The notes: generated by a model from the letters alone, not told the origin. A stretch of DNA of 64,000 bases from Acanthosepion pharaonis (GCA_903632075.3 CAHIKZ030004545.1:1618501-1682500); one strand, 5' to 3'; counted from the stretch's first letter, positions 20,785 through 30,826 are shown. Numbers and translations are program-made.

Positions 20785-20957
20785 TTCAACTAAGAGTGTT
20801 TGGAAAATTTGATACTCACAAGGCTGACCGAGAGAAAGCGGGACACGGAAAAGCTACAGTTGACATACTTAACGGACTTAAGCAAGTGAATGGCAAAACA
20901 GGATCCTGGAGAAATAACAAAAAGACAAAGCATATTAAGGACTACAATGTTTCATAG
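20785..20957 (+). pseudogene. LINE-A 3' scrap
   Basis: GTTTGGAAAATTTGATACTC...GACCGAGAGAAAGCGGGACA...CTTAACGGACTTAAGCAAGT...GGAGAAATAACAAAAAGACA matches 22255-22390. It holds only the short tail after the LKFLGH motif. Confidence 0.75.
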
Positions 20958-20991
20958 ATAATTTTATACTTTCAGGGCAAACGTATATTTT

Positions 20992-20999
<8 letters not shown>

Positions 21000-21026
<27 letters not shown>
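21000..21026. repeat. (AT)n microsatellite
   Basis: 27-bp AT run. Confidence 0.95.
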
Positions 21027-21028
<2 letters not shown>

Positions 21029-21034
21029 AGATGT

Positions 21035-21160
21035 TAAAATGTATTGTTGGCAAATTTTAAAAAACATATTGCTGGTATTTTTACTATAAAAACGGTTTGA
21101 TTTTTGTTCACTATTTGCCCATAGTTAGGAGCCCAACAAGGGCTACCACCCCTATAGCTG
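21035..21160 (+). mobile_element. RP1 retroposon scrap
   Basis: TATTGTTGGCAAATTTTAAA, CATATTGCTGGTATTTTTAC, then CACTATTTGCCCATAGTTAG and GGGCTACCACCCC match the middle of RP1. Both ends are missing. Confidence 0.6.
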
Positions 21161-21334
21161 ATATTTTAGACATTTTTTAAAGAGATGGATACCATGCATG
21201 ACATCCATATGAAACTCTAGATTCGTCGAGCCTATTCAAGAATATTTAATGTTCTTTTCTCACAGACTAAATTTCTTATAAGTGATCCATACACCCCGAT
21301 ATGGGAAGTGTTTTATATGTATTAATTCTGCATT

Positions 21335-22685
21335 GCAGAAGGAGAGCGAGAAGAAGGGACTAAGCATAAGCTACAAGAAGACAGAATGCAGGGTCATCAG
21401 CATATAGATGAGCCCAAAATGCAACTTAAAGGTCAGGGACACTAAAATCAAGCAAGTACGGAAATTTAAACAACTGGGAAGTGTTCTGACAGGACAGTAA
21501 GTGCGACGCTGAGATCCGAAGCTGTATTGGAATGGCCAAGAATGCATTCCAAAAGACGTATTGGGATGGCCAAAAACGCATTCCAAAAGAGTATTACGAG
21601 ACAGGAGGATTTCTTTGGTAACAAAGAAAAGTGTACTGAACTGCTACGTGATATCTGTCCTCCTTTACGGCAGCGAATGTTGGACGGTCTCCTCAAAGAT
21701 GATGAAGAGACTCGAGGCAACAGAGATATAGTTCTACAGAAGGATCCTAAGGATACCATGGACCAAATATGTGATCAACGATGTGGCTTTGGAGATGCAA
21801 AGAAGAAACTTATAATTAACATCAGGAAAAAACAACTGAAAGACGTATTGGGATGGCTAAAGATCCGAAAAGGTATTGGGATGGCTAAAGATCAGAAGAC
21901 GTATTGAGATGGCTAAAGATCCGAAGACGTATTGGGATATCTAAAGATGCATACCAAAAGCTAAGCAGGGTATTAAGAGACAGAAAAACTTCTTTAGAAA
22001 CAAAGAAAAGAGTACCGAACTGTTACGTGATATCTGTCCTCCTGTATGACAGCGAATTCTCGACTATCTCCTCAAAGACAGAGAAGGGAGTGGAAGCAAA
22101 AGAAATATAGTTCTACAGAAGGATACTGAGGATACCATAGGCCGAACAGGTGAGAAATGACGAAGTTTTGGAGAGAATGAAAACAAAAATGAAGGTTACA
22201 CTTGACATGAGGACGAGACAGTTGAAATTTCAGGGACACGTAATGAGAAAGAAGGGTTTGGAAAATCTGATACTCACAGGGCGGATAGAGCGAAAGAGGG
22301 ACACGGCAAAGCAACGCGTGTCATACTTAACGGGCTTAAGCAAGTGGGTGGCAAAACAGGGTCCAGAAGAAATAACAAAAGGACAAAGTATATTAAGAAC
22401 TACAAGGAATAGAATGAAAACAAAAATGAAGGTTATACTTGATATCAGAAGAGGCAGTTGAAATTTCTGGGGCACTTCATAAGGAAGGTGGGCTTGGAAA
22501 ACCTGATACTCACAGGGCAGATTGAGGGAAAGAGGGACACAGGAAAGCAGAAGTTGATGAGCTTGAATAAATGGATGGTAGAACAGGGCTTGGAAGAAAT
22601 AACAAAAAGACAAAAGCTACAAAGGACAGGAAGTTGTGGAGAGCCATCATCGTCTACGTCCTGAAGGAACACGGTACATAATAGA
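21335..22685 (+). pseudogene. LINE-A 3' region, internally duplicated
   Basis: Begins with KKGLSISYKKTECRVIS.. and KIKQVRKFKQLGSVL (after the RT palm), then IGMAKNAFQKSITRQEDFFG and ..LRDICPPLRQRMLDGLLKD... A second copy restarts at about 21905 (IGISKDAYQKLSRVLRDRKT) and runs to RTRQLKFQGHVMRKKGLENL (about 22205-22260). A third partial restart follows at about 22410 (RMKTKMKVILDI...LKFLGHFIRKVGLENLILTG), ending with the terminal 'RTGSCGEPSSST' frame and GTCCTGAAGGAACACGGTAC. Between copies is a 28-bp tandem repeat (about 21835-21935). Confidence 0.8.
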
Positions 22686-22742
22686 AGAAAGAAGAATTCA
22701 TAGATATTTTTTTTTAAATGGAAGTAGTGGAAAGAGATGGCT

Positions 22743-23095
22743 TACCGTAATTCCCCATGTGTAATACGCATTTTTTCTAAAAAAATAAGCAAAATCAGGG
22801 GTGCGTATTAAGTACAGATACAAAAAAATCTTTTAAAAATTGCCGTAAAATAAAATAAGAATTATCATAAAACTAAATTAGAATAATATTATTCTATGTT
22901 TAAAAACATTTTTTTAAATAAGATTACGAAACGCTAGCCGTAATGAAATTGGAGAGGTATAATCTATAGGGTTCGATTACCAAACAAGGGGTGCGTATTA
23001 TGCGTGAGTAGAAGCTTTTTCCCACACTTTCAGTATAAGTTTAGGTGTGCGTGTTATGGATGAAGGCGTATTATACATGAGGAACTACGGCAATA
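22743..23095. mobile_element. pogo-like MITE (TACCGTAAT... ends)
   Basis: Left end ACCGTAATTCCCCATGTGTA/ATACGCA and right end TGCGTATTATACATGAGGAA/CTACGG form imperfect inverted repeats. The internal AGGGGTGCGTATTA motifs are shared with 42331-43082 and 60156-61474. No transposase remnant. Confidence 0.65.
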
Positions 23096-23122
23096 AAACT
23101 GACTTAAGTGTATTGAAAATGA

Positions 23123-23829
23123 CTGTTTGGTTTGGTTTGGGTTGTTTTGTTAGACGGCGTATCAACACCTCCATGGGTTATTTAATGCCGACAAAATTTT
23201 TATTGCTGGTAATATTTTGTTTTGTCAAAAATCTATTTCTGGTAATAATTTTTCCTTCAAAAATGTATTGCTGGTAATATGTTTTTCAAAAAAAAAAATA
23301 TTGCTGGTAATATTTTTTCTCAAAAATGTATAGCTGGTTATATTTTTATTTTTCAAAAACATTGTAATATATTTTTTTTCAAAAATGTATTGCTGGTAAT
23401 ACAGTGTAACCTGGATATAAGAGACCCGGATATAAGAGAAACCCGGATATAAGAGGCTTCTTCTCCGGTCCCGATAACTCTCTTATATCCGGGCTGTAGT
23501 TTTTTTTTTTTTTTCAGAAATGTATTGCTGGTAAGTTTTTTTCTTCAAAGATTTATTGCTGATAATAATTTTTTACAAAGTATTTCTGGTATTAAAATCT
23601 ATTTTTACACTTTTGTGGTGTTTTTACCCCAGTTTCGGGTTTAACTATTTACCCATAGCTGGGACCCTAACAGGTGCTACCACCCCTGGTCAGGATAGAT
23701 ATGGGAACACCAGCAATTAAAAGGTGATTCCACGCTCCTCAAAACCTCCTGAGCAGAGGCCTCGCTGCTGGACGTAGTTTATCGTCTTACACAGGACGCA
23801 GATGTAGTCTATCGTCGTATCTAGGACGG
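23123..23829 (+). mobile_element. RP1 retroposon, longest copy
   Basis: Flanked by TGAAAATGA on both sides (23114-23122 and 23830-23838). Order: TTTGGTTTGGTTTGG, TATCAACACCTCCATGGGTT/ATTTAATGCCGAC, a 30-40 bp minisatellite of TATTGCTGGTAAT plus T-rich spacer (about 8 units), GGGTTTAACTATTTACCCAT/AGCTGGGACCCTAACAG, GGTGCTACCACCCC, GGTGATTCCACGC, GAGCAGAGGCC, then two GTAGTTTATCGTC..AGGACG tail units. A pogo-type MITE (23402-23496) is inserted in it. No open frame; I do not recognise the family. Confidence 0.8.
23402..23496. mobile_element. Short pogo/Tigger-type MITE nested in RP1
   Basis: TA-CAGTGTAACCTGGATATAAG ... CTCTTATATCCGGGCTG-TA: matching ends and a TA duplication. Related to 9372-9577. 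Confidence 0.8.
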
Positions 23830-24214
23830 TGAAAATGAAGGAGATTAAAGAAGATATACTAGTTGTGCGAAGCAAATGTTTTCTTTTTCATCGTTATGCT
23901 AGTAGACGTATGTGCCTACGTATATATATATAGCACGTATGTACGTATTCTTGCCTGCATAAATACTGCGAGTTACAGTGACATTTGCAGGCATACACGC
24001 GCATACGTAGATTCCTCGCTAATAAATAGCTACTTGTAGAATGCACATGTAAATTATCCACCTATTGAGAGTCCGCTGACCTTATAAATAACGAATAAGA
24101 CAAGATTTCTGTTCAGCATCATAAAGAAAACGTTCATGCGCTTGTCAAATTAGGAGCAATTTGCTAAGTGTCTTCTCTTATAAAAAAAATTAAGCTTCAC
24201 TAGCAACAAACTTG

Positions 24215-24226
24215 CACACACGCTCG

Positions 24227-24258
<32 letters not shown>

Positions 24259-24371
24259 ATGTCTCTTTTTTTCTTTCCTTCTATCTATTTGTCTATCTCT
24301 CTGACTTTCGTTCTTTCCTTTTGAACGACCTCCTTATCTCTTTCTCTCTCTCTCCAGATATAATTTCCATT

Positions 24372-24418
<47 letters not shown>

Positions 24419-24489
24419 TCTCACACACTCTCTACTCTTATAAAAAACGAAGCTTCAGTTGTAACAAACTTGTTTTTACTTTCTTTTTT

Positions 24490-24549
<60 letters not shown>

Positions 24550-24606
24550 TTTACTCCTAACTCTCCTTGCGTCCTTATTGTTTATCTTTCTTTCTTTCTT
24601 TCTTTT

Positions 24607-24637
<31 letters not shown>

Positions 24638-24976
24638 AATGTCTCTGATATTGTATAGGCCCTTTTAATTTACTAGTCACTAGTTTTTTCCTAGCCCTTT
24701 CTCTCACTCAGTTTCTTTCTCTCTTTCTTTATTTCTTTCTTTCTTTTTTTCTTTCTTTCTTTTTTTTATCCCTTTGGTTTCTCTACTTTCATCCTCCATA
24801 CCCCCCTCTCTATTTCTTCTTTCTTTTCTCTCATACCTTCTTTTCTATAAACTCCTCCCCCCCACTTTTCTTTCTCTCTCTCACTCTCTCTTCCAAAATT
24901 CTAAGTGCCTACTCTTATAATAAATGGACCGTCAATGGCAACAAACCTTTCCTATCTCTCTCTCTCAGTCTCTCTC

Positions 24977-25020
<44 letters not shown>

Positions 25021-25121
25021 AACACTGTCTACTCTTATAATAAATGAAGCTTCAATGGCAGCAGGCTTTCTCTTTTTCTTTCTCAGCCACTCTCTCCTCT
25101 CTCTTTCTCTCTCTCTTTCTT

Positions 25122-25202
<81 letters not shown>

Positions 25203-25330
25203 ATTGGCTCTCCTTCCTTCCTATATGTCCTCCTCCTTATTACTTCCTCCCTCTCTCTCTCTCTATCTATCTCTCTACTTTCCTTTCACTCCGTCTCCCC
25301 TTCTCTCTATTCCCAACCCTTTATCTTTTG
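24215..25330. repeat. 1.1-kb mosaic polypyrimidine region
   Basis: Successive (CT)n, (CTTT)n at 24478-24640, (CTAT)n at 25133-25168 and (AT)n at 25168-25199, separated by short unique pieces. Three unique pieces are copies of one sequence: CTACTCTTATAAAAAACGAAGCTTCAGT (24431), CTACTCTTATAATAAATGGACCGTCAATGG (24909) and CTACTCTTATAATAAATGAAGCTTCAATGG (25029). An AAGCTTCACTAGCAACAAAC piece at 24190 is a fourth. This suggests a larger tandem unit of about 120-240 bp containing the pyrimidine tracts. Confidence 0.9.
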
Positions 25331-26178
25331 ACAGTCGTCGAAATTCTTTTCAAGATAAATATTTCAACTAATTACCTACCTAATGCTGCATATGTTATCA
25401 CAACTCCGTGGGGAGGAATTATGACTAAAATGGCTGAATCGCTATTTCTATTAGTCTGACGCAAAAATTCTCATCAAAATATTTTGCGCAGTAATAGCAA
25501 AATCTTAGAAGTGTCATTGACTTTAGATCAGCTCTTTATTGGTTGCGCAATCAGTCAACTGTAGGCTTCGTCGCCATAATTTGACTTTACAAAGATTTAC
25601 TGGTGGTTATCTTGTCTGTTCCACGACCACTGTTACAGACTAGCTAAAAACTAGTGTACCCTATACGGGACAGAGTTCAAAATTATTTAAGCGGCCTTAT
25701 GGGTAATTAATTATTTTCCACCCTACAACCACTTTCCCCACAGGCGACATGTTCCTAGTCACTCGCTACTCTATCGCTATTTTTTATAGTAAATGTTCTG
25801 ACAAGCGACTTTTCTCAGTTCCATGCGTTCAGACTCCGTCCTGGGTATGACAATAAACTCCATCCGCGTCCTGGTTAAGACGATAAACTATATCCAACAA
25901 TAAGGACTCTGATCAGGATGGTTTTGAAGAGCATGGAACCACTTCTTAATTACTGGTGTTCCCATGTCCACCCTGACCCGGGGTGTCAGCACCTGTAAGG
26001 GTCCTAGCTATAGGCAAATAGTTAACCCCCAAACTTGGGTCAAAACACTAAGAAAGTGTAAAAATAGGTTTTAATACCAGCAATATGTTTTTGTAAAAAA
26101 AATAAAATAAAATACCAGCAATAAATTTTTGAAGAAAAATTATTACCAGCAATACATTATTAACATTTTCGGAAATTC

Positions 26179-26409
26179 TGTTATGATAATTTACCCATGA
26201 CGCATGGAATCTCCCAGCTATAAATAGAAGCAGGCACTGTCTTTTGGGTTAAGGAAGATTCCAGCAGTCAGCTCTGACAGTCGAACCGAACATTCTTGCT
26301 ATAACACTCTTGTTTGTATATGCTTGTATTACTGTTTCTGTTAATATAATTGTTTAATTCAATTCCTCTCTTTGTGTCTTTATTTCTGGCCCCTAACAAG
26401 GCCACAACA
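26179..26409 (+). repeat. Short LTR, copy 1
   Basis: 231 bp with TG...CA ends (TGTTATGATAATTTACCC ... GGCCACAACA). It contains a TATA-like box (GCTATAAATAG, about 26218-26230) and a CTCTTTGTGTCTTTATTTCT end region. It is followed by GATGCAAAACAGTGTCTCAA, which is also found after copy 2. Confidence 0.75.
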
Positions 26410-26732
26410 AAGAAAAAGATGCAAAACAGTGTCTCAAAGTTTTTCCTGTTAAAGGGGATGCAGATTCAAAAACTTTTTTTCACTAAATAAGGGGGAACAC
26501 TGCCGAAACATTAATGTCTGCTCAATTTCGTATTCTAACGTAAACTAAACAATCTCTAAAGACGTACTGTTTTTTTATTATTTATCAATCCGACAGATTT
26601 TATCACTTAAACATTATTTGTAGTGGATAATTGTATTTGAATAGCCGCCCCGTTTTTGTTTTTGTTTTTTAAACAGTATATTTATTTATTTTCGCCTACC
26701 GGCCTGATTATTCGAGAAAACTTATTAAAGAA

Positions 26733-26951
26733 TGTTATGGTAATTTACCCACGCACGCATGAACTCTCCCAGCTATAAGTAGGAGCAGGTACTGCCTTTT
26801 GGAGAGGGGAGTTTCTAACAGTCAGCTTTGACAGTCGGACTGTAACACTCTCGTTTGTATATGTTTTGTATTAGTGTTTTTGTTAATATATTTGTTTAAT
26901 TCAATTCCTCTCTTTGTGTCTTTATTTCTGGCCCCTAACAAGGCCACAACA
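26733..26951 (+). repeat. Short LTR, copy 2
   Basis: TGTTATGGTAATTTACCCAC ... CCCCTAACAAGGCCACAACA, 219 bp. The adjacent 65 bp open as MQNSVSKVFPVKGDADSKT in one frame, which would fit the first residues of an element ORF; copy 1 has lost one base there. No tRNA primer-binding site is evident by eye. Confidence 0.75.
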
Positions 26952-27059
26952 AAAAAAAAGATGCAAAACAGTGTCTCGAAGGTTTTTCCTGTTAAAGGGG
27001 ATGCAGATTCAAAAACTTAACTAAAAAAAAAAAAGAAAAATAAATATCTGATATATTCT

Positions 27060-27350
27060 TTCCCGGTGAAATGTGCCTTTTCATTCTTCTTCTTCTTCTT
27101 CTTCTTCTTCTTCTTCTTCTTCTTTTTCTTGTCCTGTCGCTTCAGGGCGTGGTCCATCATGAATCTCCACAATTTTCTGTTCTTTGTAACTTTTAGTAAA
27201 TTTTCAGGATCTGATCTAATCACTGTTCTTCCATCCATTTACTTAATCTCGCTACATATGTTACGAACAGCTTGTCGCTGTCCAAATTTTTTTAACATGT
27301 CCTGTTCGTGTCCAATTTTCTAAGCAGTCTTTCCTCTTCAATGCCTTAGA
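27060..27350 (-). pseudogene. LINE-A 3' scrap with (TTC)n
   Basis: Minus strand reads ...SKWMEEQ*LDQILKIY*KLQRTENCGDSWWTTP-like tail (CTACAAAGGACAG...TGGAGA..CATGA). A TTC trinucleotide run (about 27085-27125) sits at its 3' side. Confidence 0.6.
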
Positions 27351-27354
27351 AGTT

Positions 27355-27782
27355 TGTTATGGTAATTCACCATTATTTACCAGTTATCAGTTATCCTCAA
27401 GGATACATGGCACAGTGGATAAAGTCTTTAGTTAGATCCAGTGACAGGACCCAAAGAGTGTGAGTTCAATACCCGGTTAAGACAGTGCAGAACTTTCAGA
27501 GGGAAATTAACAGGAGATAACTGATAACTGACATCCATTAAACATGGCACGTGGAACTAGAACAGTCTACCCCAGTGAGCTAAATAAAGGGTTCAGTTTG
27601 ACATTTCAACCACATGAAGAAGGCCGGAGCGTACAACGGCTGAAACGTTGTAATACATATGGCGACAAAGATGATGACAATAGTCCAAATAATGTAAGTA
27701 ATTACTGTTTCTGCTAATATATTTGTTTAACTCAATTTCTCTCTTTGTGTCTTTATTTCTGGTCCCTAACAAGGCCACAACA
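27355..27782 (+). repeat. Short LTR, copy 3, with PLE terminal repeat inside
   Basis: Starts TTGTTATGGTAATTCACCAT and ends GTCCCTAACAAGGCCACAACA as copies 1 and 2. Its middle (including the TATA box) is replaced by a plus-strand PLE terminal repeat. Confidence 0.7.
27374..27700 (+). mobile_element. Solo PLE terminal repeat
   Basis: CCTCAAGGATACATGGCACAGTGGATAAAG (A box), GTGAGTTCAATACCCGG (B box), then CATGGCACGTGGAACTAGAA, CACATGAAGAAGGCCGGAGC, ACGGCTGAAACGTTGTAATA, ATGGCGACAAAGATGATGAC and AGTCCAAATAATGTAAGTAA. No PLE coding sequence adjacent. Confidence 0.8.
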
Positions 27783-28439
27783 AATACATTTTTGAAAAAA
27801 AAATATTACCAGCAATAAAAATCTTATCGGCATTAAATATCCCATTGAGGTTGATATGCCGTAAACCAAAATAAACCAAACCAAACCAGTTCAGACCTTT
27901 ACAACTCTGACCCAGCATGTCACTTAAACATGCTGGATTCATCCTCATTCCCTTCGTATTCCATTGGTAAGGAGGAAGTTCTTCTTCTTTTTCCCCAGAA
28001 CAGTTAGGTTGTGGAACAGACTCCCGATTACTAAATCACCATGAAGACTAGTGTCAACTGTTATCTATCCTGCACCTCTTACTCCCCGATTGTAGGCCCT
28101 TAAAACGACCTTATTTAGTAACCCTCTACATTGACTGTCTCTTGGGCCTTGTATTTAGAGAATAATAGTATAAACCGTTCAAGTCATATCAGCAGCTGAA
28201 GTAGAAGTTTCTACTTTCTTCCTTATGTCTGGTGCTGCTTTTTTGTTTGTTTTTAACAGAGAAGTTTCTGTATGGTTCTACATCAGCCTGTCAGAAACCT
28301 CTATTGTTCCCCCGTAACAGTCGATACCCTAAAGATTTAGTCAGCAAATGACTAATTTGAATTACCGAACTATATTTCTGCTATTTCAAGTTTCTTCACC
28401 TTTGAGAAGATTGCATTCCCTGACATAAAGGAAGCTATT

Positions 28440-28550
28440 TCACGTAACATTTCAATACTCTTTTTCTTTGTTTCCAACGAAATTTTTCTATCTCTTCATA
28501 CTTTGCTTAGCTTTTGGAAGGCATCTTTTGACATCCCAATATGTCATTGC
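28440..28550 (-). pseudogene. LINE-A scrap, minus strand
   Basis: Minus strand CCAAAAGCTAAGCAAAGTAT.. GAGATAGAAAAATTTCGTTG GAAACAAAGAAAAAGAGTA: the LSRVLRDRKTSLETKK segment of the family. Confidence 0.6.
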
Positions 28551-28744
28551 GTATTGAATGATTGCTTTGTTTTAACTGCATATCAATTCTGTCTGTTATC
28601 GAATACCCACATATGTGTTTTATTAAAAATATGGCTTGTAAACAATCCTTTGGGTCATTAGTTTCATCCCTCTCCAGTTGTATCTCTAAAACAGGGTTAT
28701 TTAGTGCTATAATCTGTGCTATTAACAACTGGGAAGAGTTCTAA

Positions 28745-29515
28745 TAGAGGACGGAAAGTGCAACACTGAGATCCGAAGACGTAATGGAATGGCTAAAGAT
28801 CCGAAGACGTATTGAGATGACTAAATGTCCGAATACGAACTGGGATGACTAAAAATACGAAGACGTACTGGGATGGCTAAAGATCGGAAGACGTATTGCG
28901 ATGGCGAAAGATCCGAAGACGTATTGGGATGGCTAAATATCCGAAGACGTACTGGGATGGCTAAAGATCCGAAGATGTAATGGGATCGCTAAAGATCCGA
29001 AGACGTATTGGGATGTCTAAAGATGCATACCAAAAGCTAAGCAGGGTATTAAGAGACAGAAAAACTTCTTTAGAAACAAAGAAACTAGTACCGAACTGTT
29101 ACGTGATGTCTGTCCTCCTTTATGACAGCGAATTCTGTAGTGGAAGCAACAGAAATATAGATCTACAGAAGGATACTGAGGATACCATAGGCCGAACAGG
29201 TGAGAAATGACGAAGTTTTGGAGAGAATGAAAACAAAAATGATGGCTATACTTGACATGAGGACGAGACAGTTGAAATTTCTAGGACACTTAATGAGGAA
29301 GATAGGCTTGGAAAATCTGATACTCACAGGACAGATTGAGAGAAAGAAGGACAGAGGAAAGCAGAACTTAACATAATTGATGAGCTTGAGTAAATGGATG
29401 ATAGAACAGGGTTTGGGAGAAATAAGAAAAAGACAAAACATTTTTTAAGTGCTACAAAGGACAGGAAGTTGTGAAGAGCCATGATCGCATACGTCCTGAG
29501 AGGACACATCACATA
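28745..29515 (+). pseudogene. LINE-A 3' region with expanded 28-bp repeat
   Basis: After the repeat, IGMSKDAYQKLSRVLRDRKT, SLETKKLVPNCYVMSVLLYD (29000-29130), a deleted junction into SNRNIDLQKDTEDTIGRTGE, then LKFLGHLMRKIGLENLILTG (about 29270-29330) and the end TTGTGAAGAGCCATGATCGC/ATACGTCC. Very similar to 21900-22260. Stops and a deletion make it non-coding. Confidence 0.8.
28755..29030 (+). repeat. 28-bp minisatellite grown from LINE-A coding sequence
   Basis: About nine units of GAAGACGTATTGGGATGGCT + AAAGATCC. The final unit runs into the intact coding motif IGMSKDAYQKLS, of which the unit is a piece. A shorter array of the same unit is at 21835-21935. Confidence 0.9.
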
Positions 29516-29529
29516 AAGAAGAAACGATC

Positions 29530-30080
29530 ATTCAGCTTGGACAGCAATAACGAGGAGTGTTCTGAAATGACCACGCCCCAACACATTTCTGACCAATCAG
29601 AATACTTTTTAATTCTTTCATCTTTGAACTAAAATCTTTTCAACGCCCCTTTGTATTTTCGTATCGTTTTCTTTTACTAATCTTCACCAAATAAAAGGTC
29701 CAAGAGCCACTCAAGTTAGAGTGTTACTGTGGGAAGTTGTATTAACGTAAGAAAGAGCAAACATTCGGAGAACAACGCTGAAGCAGACTTTAGAAGAGAC
29801 CGGAAACCCAATTCTAAACAGGAAACAAGGGATAAACCCTTACCTCTGTTCAAACGACCGGGGAGGAGTGTGAACCGGACGATAGGCGAGACTGGGAACT
29901 CTTATTGGTGGCGGGGAGAGAGAGAGAAAAACGGAAAGTAAAATAAAATAAATGATTAGTGAAGAAAATTTCACTTTCAGGCGTAGACGATAGGGGCACA
30001 AAGCTGAAGTCGGTTTTAGAAGGAACCGGAAACTCAATCCTAAACAGGAAACAAGATATAAATCTTTTCAAAAGACACTA
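29530..30080. other. Unidentified dispersed repeat with doubled GACCGGAAAC motif
   Basis: GAGACCGGAAACCCAATTCT AAACAGGAAACAAGGGATAA at 29794 recurs as GGAACCGGAAACTCAATCCT AAACAGGAAACAAGATATAA at 30021 and as AGCGGATACCCAATTCTAAA at 45692. Upstream, CCACGCCCC, CCAATCAGAA and CAAATAAAAGG (29570-29700) look promoter-like. Could be an LTR-type leader; nothing coding recognised. Confidence 0.45.
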
Positions 30081-30218
30081 GTTTGTCTTTCTGGGTAGTA
30101 ACAGTTGTAAACGATTTAAATTCACACGGAAGACCTTGTAGCACCTTGTATTAGCAAGCTATCCATAATGATTTCGTATATTTTTAAGGAAGTTTTAGCA
30201 TTTTCTGCTCTAATAATA

Positions 30219-30826
30219 TTGGGTTGGTGCATAATTATCAGGCGTTTTTGTAGGCGAGTTATTTGTCAATTGCTGTTTTGTTTACTTTTTTAATAAAAAT
30301 ATTATTTTATTTTCAGGTTATAAAAATGCGTGTCAATAATCATACGCTCCGGAAAAAATCATTTCAAAATGTTAATGTTGAATTGTTATTTTTCTTTTTT
30401 CATTATCTGTCTATATTTCTGATTTGAGTTATTATATGTTGCTGATGGCCTTAGGTTTATAATACCCAGAAATTCATACCCAGATATCCTCAAGGACACA
30501 TGGCACAGTGGATAAAGGCGTTGGTTAGATCCAGTGACAGGACCCAAAGAGTGTGGTTAAGGCGGTGGAGAACTTTGAGAGGGGAATTAACAGGAGATAA
30601 CTGCCATCCATTAGACGTGGAACTATAACAGTCTACCCCAGTGAGCGAAATATAGGGTTCAGTTCGACATTCCAACCACCTGAAGAAGGCCAGAGCGTAC
30701 AACGGCTGAAACGTTGTAATAAATATGGCGACAAAGATGTGGATAGTAGTCCGAATAATGCAAATAGTGTTCTTTTTTCCTAATAAATATTGTTTAAAAA
30801 CGCCTGATAATTATGCACCAGCCCAA
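30219..30826 (+). mobile_element. mariner-type element with PLE terminal repeat inserted
   Basis: Ends TTGGGTTGGTGCATAATTAT and ATAATTATGCACCAGCCCAA are inverted repeats of about 30 bp flanked by TA (30217-30218, 30827-30828). GGTTGGTGCA is the signature of irritans-group mariners. After the left end an ATG (30327) opens MRVNNHTLRKKSFQNVNVEL, which could be the transposase start; the rest is gone. Confidence 0.82.
30455..30775 (+). mobile_element. PLE terminal repeat inserted in the mariner
   Basis: Starts in the PLE 3' UTR (TTAGGTTTATAATACCCAGA), then CAAGGACACATGGCACAGTGGATAAAG (A box). The B-box area is deleted (GAGTGTGGTTAAGG). It continues to CACCTGAAGAAGGCCAGAGC, ACGGCTGAAACGTTGTAATA and AGTCCGAATAATGCAAATAG. 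Confidence 0.8.

Larger units (their letters stand above)
25835..27888 (-). mobile_element. RP1 retroposon split by an LTR cluster
   Basis: Flanking 8-bp duplication GTTCAGAC at 25827-25834 and 27889-27896. Minus-strand RP1: tail (CCGTCCTGGGTATGACAATA, 25835 on), body (GGGTGTCAGCACCTGTAAGG) and minisatellite to about 26165. The rest of the minisatellite and the 5' end (CCCATTGAGGTTGATATGCC, ACCAAACCAAACC) are at 27785-27888. About 1.6 kb of LTR-related and other DNA separates the halves. Confidence 0.8.
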
